DNA of 13,876 nucleotides from contig CAYLOC010000067.1 in NCBI GenBank assembly GCA_964385195.1, positions 1 to 13,876 on the forward strand, read 5' to 3'. The stretch comes from CAYLOC01 sp964385195 (GTDB taxonomy: Bacteria; Actinomycetota; Actinomycetes; Propionibacteriales; Nocardioidaceae). Shown here one piece after another: positions 9,657 to 13,876 of this stretch (the first letter of the stretch is position 1; each line of letters starts with the position of its first letter). Below the pieces are notes generated by a model. It was not told where the DNA came from, did no database searches, and saw only the letters and a list, made by a program, of their open reading frames with translations. Both the position numbers and the translations under genes were made by a program.

Positions 9657-10631
9657 TCAGATGTCGTCGATGTCGAGCGGCTGGGTCTTCTCCGTGTCGG
9701 ACTTCAGCCCCAGCCGCCGCAGGATCTCCCGTCGCGCGCGGGAGGTCTCCTTCTCCGGCCACACCTGGTCGAACGCAGCGTTCAGCGCCGCGCCGATGAG
9801 GACGGCGAGCGACACGATGTACAGCCACAGCAACATCGCGATCGGAGCGGCGAGGGGGCCGTAGATCGACGTACGGGCACCGGAGACCACCAGTCGCAGC
9901 ACGTAACTGCCCACCACGAACATCGCGAACGCGAAGATGGCGCCGGGGATGTCGTACCGCCACGAGGTGCGCACCGGCACCGACAGGTGATACAGCGTGG
10001 TGAGGAACGCGATCGAGAGCACGACCACGACCGGCCAGTACAGCGAGTTGAGGAAGTCCACCTGCTCCGGCAGCAGCTGGTTGACCAGGTCCGGCCCGGC
10101 CACCACCAGCGGCAGCACGATGACGCCGATCAGCAGCCCGACGACGTAGAGACTGAACGACAGCATCCGGGTACGGACGATGCCGCGCCGCCCCCCGAGC
10201 CCGTACATGATCGTGATGGTGTCCACGAACACGTTCAGCGCCCGGGACCCCGACCACAGCGCCAGCACGAACCCGATCGAGAGTACGTCGAACCGGGGCC
10301 CTTGCATCACGGTGTGCAGCGTCGGGCTGACGATCCGGTTGACCGCCTCGGTGGTCATCACCTGCGAGGACAGCGACAGCACCCGGTCGGTGAGGTTCTG
10401 CAGCACCTGCGGGTCCACCAGGGTGACGAAGTAGGTGACGCTCCCGGTCAGCCCGAACACCAGCGGCGGGAGGGAGAGGATCGCGAAGAAGGCAGCCTCG
10501 GCCGCGAGCCCGGTGACCCGATGCTTCATGCACGCCCCGACCGTGGAGCCGATCAGGTGCCACAGTGCCCCCCGCACCGCCATCCACCGGGACCGGCGAG
10601 GGGAATGGTCTCTCGCCGATTCCGCCGACAT
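9657..10631 (-). CDS. YihY/virulence factor BrkB family inner-membrane protein
   Basis: The 324-residue protein has six hydrophobic segments (about 44-69, 115-144, 155-178, 196-217, 228-250 and 262-287), the pattern of the YihY/BrkB family (once called RNase BN). Typical family pieces are visible: GLAAEAAFFAILSLPPLVFGL in the first helix, ALWSGSRALNVFVDTI in the second, and LLWLYIVSLAVLIGAALNA in the last. The N-terminus is basic and the C-terminus hydrophilic and acidic (QPLDIDDI). The biochemical role of the family is not settled, so none is claimed. The frame is open further upstream, but that part is antisense to the neighbouring gene. I chose the ATG at 10631 because a -10-like TACCGT lies 6 nt before it; an ATG at codon 17 (10583) is an alternative. 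It ends convergent with treZ and starts divergent from the AidB-like gene, 17 bp away. Confidence 0.9.
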   Translation of the reverse strand: MSAESARDHSPRRSRWMAVRGALWHLIGSTVGACMKHRVTGLAAEAAFFAILSLPPLVFGLTGSVTYFVTLVDPQVLQNLTDRVLSLSSQVMTTEAVNRIVSPTLHTVMQGPRFDVLSIGFVLALWSGSRALNVFVDTITIMYGLGGRRGIVRTRMLSFSLYVVGLLIGVIVLPLVVAGPDLVNQLLPEQVDFLNSLYWPVVVVLSIAFLTTLYHLSVPVRTSWRYDIPGAIFAFAMFVVGSYVLRLVVSGARTSIYGPLAAPIAMLLWLYIVSLAVLIGAALNAAFDQVWPEKETSRARREILRRLGLKSDTEKTQPLDIDDI

Positions 10632-10636
10632 GTGTC

Positions 10637-10643
10637 TACGGTA
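10637..10643. promoter_or_regulatory. Shared -10 element of two divergent leaderless genes
   Basis: TACGGTA at 10637-10643 reads TACGGT (10637-10642) on the plus strand and TACCGT (10643-10638) on the minus strand. Both fit the actinobacterial -10 pattern TAnnnT. Exactly 6 nt separate each from its ATG: the AidB-like gene at 10649 and the YihY-family gene at 10631. Neither start has a Shine-Dalgarno sequence, so both messages are probably leaderless. No clear -35 box is visible for either direction. Confidence 0.5.
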
Positions 10644-10648
10644 TCGAT

Positions 10649-12283
10649 ATGGACGTCGACAACCGGGTAGCGACAAACCAGCCGGAGCCACTGGTGGACT
10701 ACGACGTCGTCGGGTCCGACATCGCCCTGGTGTCGGCGGTACGCCGGTTCGGTAGCGAAGACGTGCTCGACTCCCTGGCGGGCCTGGGCGCATGCGCCGG
10801 GACCCCGGAGGCGCGGGAGCACGCCCTGGCTGCGAACCGGAACCCGCCGGAGCTGGTGCCGGTGGATCGCTACGGCAACCGGATCGACGAGGTCCGCTTC
10901 CACCCGTCGTGGCACTGGCTGCTGGGTCACGCCGTCGGGTTCGGGCTGACCGCCGCCCCCTGGGTCGGTGCCGACGCGCACGCGCACCTGCGTCGTGCCG
11001 CAGGATTCCTGGCCTGGTCGCAGGTGGAGTCCGGGCACCTGTGCCCGGTGTCGATGACCTACGCGGCGGTCCCGGCGCTACGCGTGGACGAGGACCTGGC
11101 CGCGGCGTGGACACCCCGACTGGCCGCCACGACGTACGAACCTGGCCTGGTGGACCCGGAGCAGAAGTCCGGCTGCCTGGCGGGGATGGGAATGACGGAG
11201 AAGCAAGGTGGTTCCGATGTCCAGGCCAACCTGACCCGCGCCACGCCGGACGGCACGGCGTACCGCCTGTACGGGCACAAGTGGTTCACCTCAGCGCCGA
11301 TGAACGACGCCTTCCTCGTGCTCGCGCAGGCACCTGCCGGGCTGACGTGTTTCGTGGTGCAGCGGGTGCTGCCCGGGGGCGCGCGGAACCCGTTCACGAT
11401 CGTGCGGTTGAAGGACAAGATGGGCGACCGGTCCAACGCCTCCGCGGAGATCGAGCTGCACGACACCCGCGCGCGGCGGCTCGGCGAAGAAGGCGCCGGG
11501 GTCCGCACGATCATCGAGATGGTCAACGCCACCCGGCTGGACTGCGTCGTCGGCTCGGCGGCGCTGATGCGTCGCGCGGTGGCCGAGGCGTCCTGGCACG
11601 TGCAGCAGCGGTCGGCGTTCGGCGGGCTGCTCGCGGACAAGCCGCTGATGCAGAACGTGATCGCTGACCTCGCACTGGAGTCGGAAGCGGCCACGGTGCT
11701 GGGCATGCGGCTGGCCCACTGTGTCGACCGGGCGGATGACGACCACGAGCGTGCGCTGCGGCGGATCGCACTGCCGCTGGCGAAGTTCTGGGTGTGCAAA
11801 CGCACCCCCGCGATGGTGGCCGAGGCCCTGGAGTGCCTGGGTGGGAACGGCTACATCGAGGAGTCGGGGATGCCGTTGCTGTTCCGGCAGTCGCCGCTGA
11901 ACTCGATCTGGGAGGGCAGCGGCAACGTCAACGCGCTCGACGTGCTCCGCGCGATCGGCAAGTCGCCCGCCGGTGTCGACGCGTGGTTGACCGAGATGGG
12001 CCGGGTCAAGGGCGAGAACGCCCACCTCGACGCCGCCGTGGACCAGGTGCTGGAACAGCTGGCGGACCTGTCCACCGCCGAAGGATCCGCCCGCCGGCTG
12101 GCGTCGTTGATGGCGCGCTGTCTCCAGGCAGCGCTGCTGGTCGGCGGTGACGCCACCGAGGTGGCGGACCTGTTCTGCGCTTCCCGCCTGGGCGAGGGGT
12201 ACGGCGGAGGCGGCGTGTTCGGCGTACTCCCCGCCGGCCCCGAGGTGGCGGCGGTCGCCCGCCGTACCACGCCGGTGCGGTGA
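10649..12283 (+). CDS. AidB-like acyl-CoA dehydrogenase family flavoprotein
   Basis: The 544-residue protein has the acyl-CoA dehydrogenase fold and the length and motif order of E. coli AidB (541 residues): NPPEL and VDEVRFHPSWH-like segments near residues 69-91, VESGHLCPVSMTYA, GMGMTEKQGGSDV, GHKWFTSAPMNDAFLVLAQ, RLKDKMGDRSNAS, ECLGGNGYIEESGMPLLFRQSPLNSIWEGSGN. The glutamate at the usual catalytic-base position is kept (E422, in SIWEGSGN). E. coli AidB binds FAD and DNA and is induced by alkylation stress; its true reaction is not settled, and this actinobacterial relative may act on an acyl-CoA instead. The C-terminal 110 residues carry about as many acidic as basic residues, unlike the basic DNA-binding end of the E. 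coli protein. The ATG at 10649 has no Shine-Dalgarno and seems leaderless. glyA follows after 21 bp. Confidence 0.9.
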   Translation: MDVDNRVATNQPEPLVDYDVVGSDIALVSAVRRFGSEDVLDSLAGLGACAGTPEAREHALAANRNPPELVPVDRYGNRIDEVRFHPSWHWLLGHAVGFGLTAAPWVGADAHAHLRRAAGFLAWSQVESGHLCPVSMTYAAVPALRVDEDLAAAWTPRLAATTYEPGLVDPEQKSGCLAGMGMTEKQGGSDVQANLTRATPDGTAYRLYGHKWFTSAPMNDAFLVLAQAPAGLTCFVVQRVLPGGARNPFTIVRLKDKMGDRSNASAEIELHDTRARRLGEEGAGVRTIIEMVNATRLDCVVGSAALMRRAVAEASWHVQQRSAFGGLLADKPLMQNVIADLALESEAATVLGMRLAHCVDRADDDHERALRRIALPLAKFWVCKRTPAMVAEALECLGGNGYIEESGMPLLFRQSPLNSIWEGSGNVNALDVLRAIGKSPAGVDAWLTEMGRVKGENAHLDAAVDQVLEQLADLSTAEGSARRLASLMARCLQAALLVGGDATEVADLFCASRLGEGYGGGGVFGVLPAGPEVAAVARRTTPVR

Positions 12284-12292
12284 CAGGTCGAT

Positions 12293-12304
12293 TAGGGTGA
12301 GCAT
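12293..12304 (+). promoter_or_regulatory. Start signal of glyA: AGGG ribosome site or -10 box
   Basis: TAGGGT (12293-12298) lies 6 nt before the glyA ATG. The AGGG inside it (12294-12297) can serve as a Shine-Dalgarno at 7-nt spacing. The whole hexamer also fits a -10 box at the same 6-nt distance seen at three other starts in this window. The two readings cannot be separated from the sequence; a ribosome site is the simpler one. Confidence 0.4.
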
Positions 12305-13876
12305 ATGACCGATGCGACCACCCCTACCGATGCAACCACCCCTTCTGCCCNNNNNNNNNNNNNNNNNNNNNNNNNNNNNNNNNNNNNNNNNNNNNNNNNN
12401 NNNNNNNNNNNNNNNNNNNNNNNNNNNNNNNNNNNNNNNNNNNNNNNNNNAACCGCCAGCACCGCGTTCCGTTCCGCTTTGGAGGTGATCGAGTCGGTCG
12501 AGCCGCGGATCGCCGCGGCCACGCGGGCCGAGCTCGCCGACCAGCGCTCGTCACTGAAGCTGATCGCGTCGGAGAACTACGCCTCCCCCGCCGTGTTGTT
12601 GACGATGGGGTCGTGGCTGTCGGACAAGTACGCCGAGGGCACGATCGGACACCGGTTCTACGCCGGCTGTCAGAACGTCGACACGGTGGAGTCGGTCGCG
12701 GCCGAGCACGCCCGCGAGCTGTTCGGTGCTCCCCATGCCTATGCCCAGCCGCACTCGGGGATCGATGCGAACCTGGTCGGGTTCTGGTCGATCCTGGCCA
12801 CACGGGTGGAGGCGCCCGCGTTGTCGGAGGCCGGGGTGAGGAACGTCAACGACCTCTCCGAGGACGACTGGGAGCAGTTGCGTCGCACGCTCGGGAACCA
12901 GCGGATGCTGGGGATGTCGCTGGATGCCGGGGGCCACCTCACCCACGGGTTCCGGCCGAACATCTCCGGGAAGATGTTCCACCAGCGCAGCTACGGCACC
13001 GACCCGGAGACGGGGATGCTGGACTATGACGCGGTCGCGGCGGCGGCGCGGGAGTTCCAGCCGTTGATCCTGATCGCGGGGTACTCGGCGTACCCGCGCC
13101 GGGTGAACTTCGCGAAGATGCGCGAGATCGCCGACGAGGTCGGGGCGACGTTGATGGTCGACATGGCCCACTTCGCCGGGCTCGTCGCGGGCAAGGTGTT
13201 TACCGGCGACGAGGACCCGGTGCCGCACGCACATGTCACCACGACGACGACCCACAAATCGCTGCGTGGCCCGCGCGGCGGGCTCGTGCTGTGCCAGCCG
13301 GAGTACGCCGATGCCGTCGACAAGGGTTGTCCGATGGTGCTGGGCGGTCCGCTGTCGCAGATGATGGCGGCCAAGGCCGTGGCGCTGGCGGAGGCGCGGC
13401 AGCCGTCGTTCCGGGACTACGCGCAAGCCGTGGCCGACAACGCCAAGGCCCTGGCCGAGGGATTCCTCAAACGCGGTGCGCGGCTGGTGACCGGCGGCAC
13501 CGACAACCACATCGTGCTGCTCGACGTATCCGGCTTCGGGCTGACCGGCCGACAGGCCGAGGGCGCGCTGCTGGACTCCGGGGTGGTCACGAACCGGAAC
13601 TCGATCCCCGCCGACCCCAACGGCGCCTGGTACACCAGCGGTATCCGGCTCGGGACGCCGGCGCTGACCTCCCGCGGGTTCGGCGCCGACGACCTCGACC
13701 GGGTGGCGGAGCTGATGGTCGACGTACTGTCCAACACCACGCCGGGCACGACCAAGAGCGGGAAGCCGTCCAAGGCGTCCTACGTCCTGGCCGACGGGGT
13801 CGCGGAGAAGACCCACGCCGCCGCCGACGAGCTGCTCACCGCCCACCCCCTCTACCCCGGCCTCGACCTCTCCTGA
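12305..13876 (+). CDS. glyA: Serine hydroxymethyltransferase, long actinobacterial form
   Basis: GlyA is a cytoplasmic pyridoxal-phosphate enzyme that interconverts serine and glycine while making 5,10-methylene-tetrahydrofolate. The family landmarks are clear: LKLIASENYAS, GHRFYAGCQNVD, QPHSGIDAN, GGHLTHG, VDMAHFAGLVAG, and VTTTTHKSLRGPRGG with the Schiff-base lysine K318 (counting 34 unknown residues), then VLGGPLSQMMAAKAVAL and NRNSIPADP. Compared with E. coli GlyA it has an insert of about 40 residues between QPHSGIDANLVGFWSILA and MLGMSLDAGGHLTHG and a longer C-terminus; both are known in actinobacterial forms. The N-terminus has two tandem TDATTP units and then 100 unknown bases (12351-12450) before TASTAFRSALEVIESVEPRIA, so the true length is not certain. 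The start ATG at 12305 follows AGGG by 7 nt. It lies 21 bp after the AidB-like gene and may be co-transcribed with it. Its stop codon is the last triplet of the window. Confidence 0.95.
   Translation: MTDATTPTDATTPSAXXXXXXXXXXXXXXXXXXXXXXXXXXXXXXXXXXTASTAFRSALEVIESVEPRIAAATRAELADQRSSLKLIASENYASPAVLLTMGSWLSDKYAEGTIGHRFYAGCQNVDTVESVAAEHARELFGAPHAYAQPHSGIDANLVGFWSILATRVEAPALSEAGVRNVNDLSEDDWEQLRRTLGNQRMLGMSLDAGGHLTHGFRPNISGKMFHQRSYGTDPETGMLDYDAVAAAAREFQPLILIAGYSAYPRRVNFAKMREIADEVGATLMVDMAHFAGLVAGKVFTGDEDPVPHAHVTTTTTHKSLRGPRGGLVLCQPEYADAVDKGCPMVLGGPLSQMMAAKAVALAEARQPSFRDYAQAVADNAKALAEGFLKRGARLVTGGTDNHIVLLDVSGFGLTGRQAEGALLDSGVVTNRNSIPADPNGAWYTSGIRLGTPALTSRGFGADDLDRVAELMVDVLSNTTPGTTKSGKPSKASYVLADGVAEKTHAAADELLTAHPLYPGLDLS
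12308..12343 (+). repeat. Two tandem 18-bp units in the 5' end of glyA
   Basis: ACCGATGCGACCACCCCT (12308-12325) is repeated at 12326-12343 with one G-to-A change and encodes TDATTP twice. The 100-N run begins 7 bp later. The array may have further copies within the unknown part. Confidence 0.85.
12351..12450. other. Run of exactly 100 N inside the 5' end of glyA
   Basis: One hundred undetermined bases lie just after the tandem TDATTP units. Counted as 100 bases the reading frame is kept, and the conserved enzyme begins shortly after. The region corresponds to the variable N-terminal tail, so no known catalytic part is missing. Confidence 0.95.

Noticed and set aside
10632..11114. N-terminal extension of the YihY-family frame
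   Set aside because: It is antisense to the AidB-like gene and low in complexity (Pro/Arg/Ser), with no family match.

Overview
The window is high-GC DNA with dense, compact coding and the codon bias of a high-GC actinobacterium. The long (insert-bearing) serine hydroxymethyltransferase, a MalQ that can be aligned from memory with the mycobacterial protein along its whole length, the glgX-treY-treZ order and several apparently leaderless genes all fit Actinobacteria. The order Propionibacteriales (Nocardioides-like) is my best guess, but it is not proven by the sequence. Two runs of exactly 100 N interrupt the sequence (2943-3042 and 12351-12450); each lies inside a gene.

Layout. Positions 1-335 hold no convincing gene, only hairpins and a short direct repeat. 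A two-gene toxin-antitoxin module lies on the minus strand (883 down to 336): a ribbon-helix-helix antitoxin followed, with a 1-nt overlap, by a MazF-family toxin. Its promoter is overlapped by a perfect 9-bp inverted repeat. After an intergenic region with a strong hairpin comes a plus-strand operon, malQ - glgX - treY - treZ (1081-9608). It ends at a very long perfect hairpin (9583-9634) that also serves the convergent gene. On the minus strand (10631 down to 9657) is a six-helix YihY/BrkB-family membrane protein. Diverging from it, with only 17 bp between start codons, is an AidB-like acyl-CoA dehydrogenase (10649-12283). This is followed after 21 bp by glyA (12305-13876), which ends at the last base of the window.

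How the genes work together. GlgX debranches glycogen to linear malto-oligosaccharides. MalQ evens out chain lengths so that short chains become usable. TreY turns the reducing-end glucose of a chain into an alpha,alpha-1,1-linked trehalosyl end, and TreZ cuts off trehalose. The four genes together form an intracellular glycogen-to-trehalose route, and the catalytic triad is visible in every enzyme. The 8-nt (glgX/treY) and 4-nt (treY/treZ) overlaps indicate translational coupling. The remaining genes (YihY, AidB-like, GlyA) have no obvious functional tie to trehalose.

Nothing here is clearly a new biological system. The most unusual signals are regulatory: a 7-bp element (10637-10643) that can act as the -10 box for both divergent leaderless genes, the same TAnnGT-N6-ATG arrangement at four transcription-unit starts, the operator that covers the antitoxin start codon, and the terminator whose loop contains the treZ stop codon.
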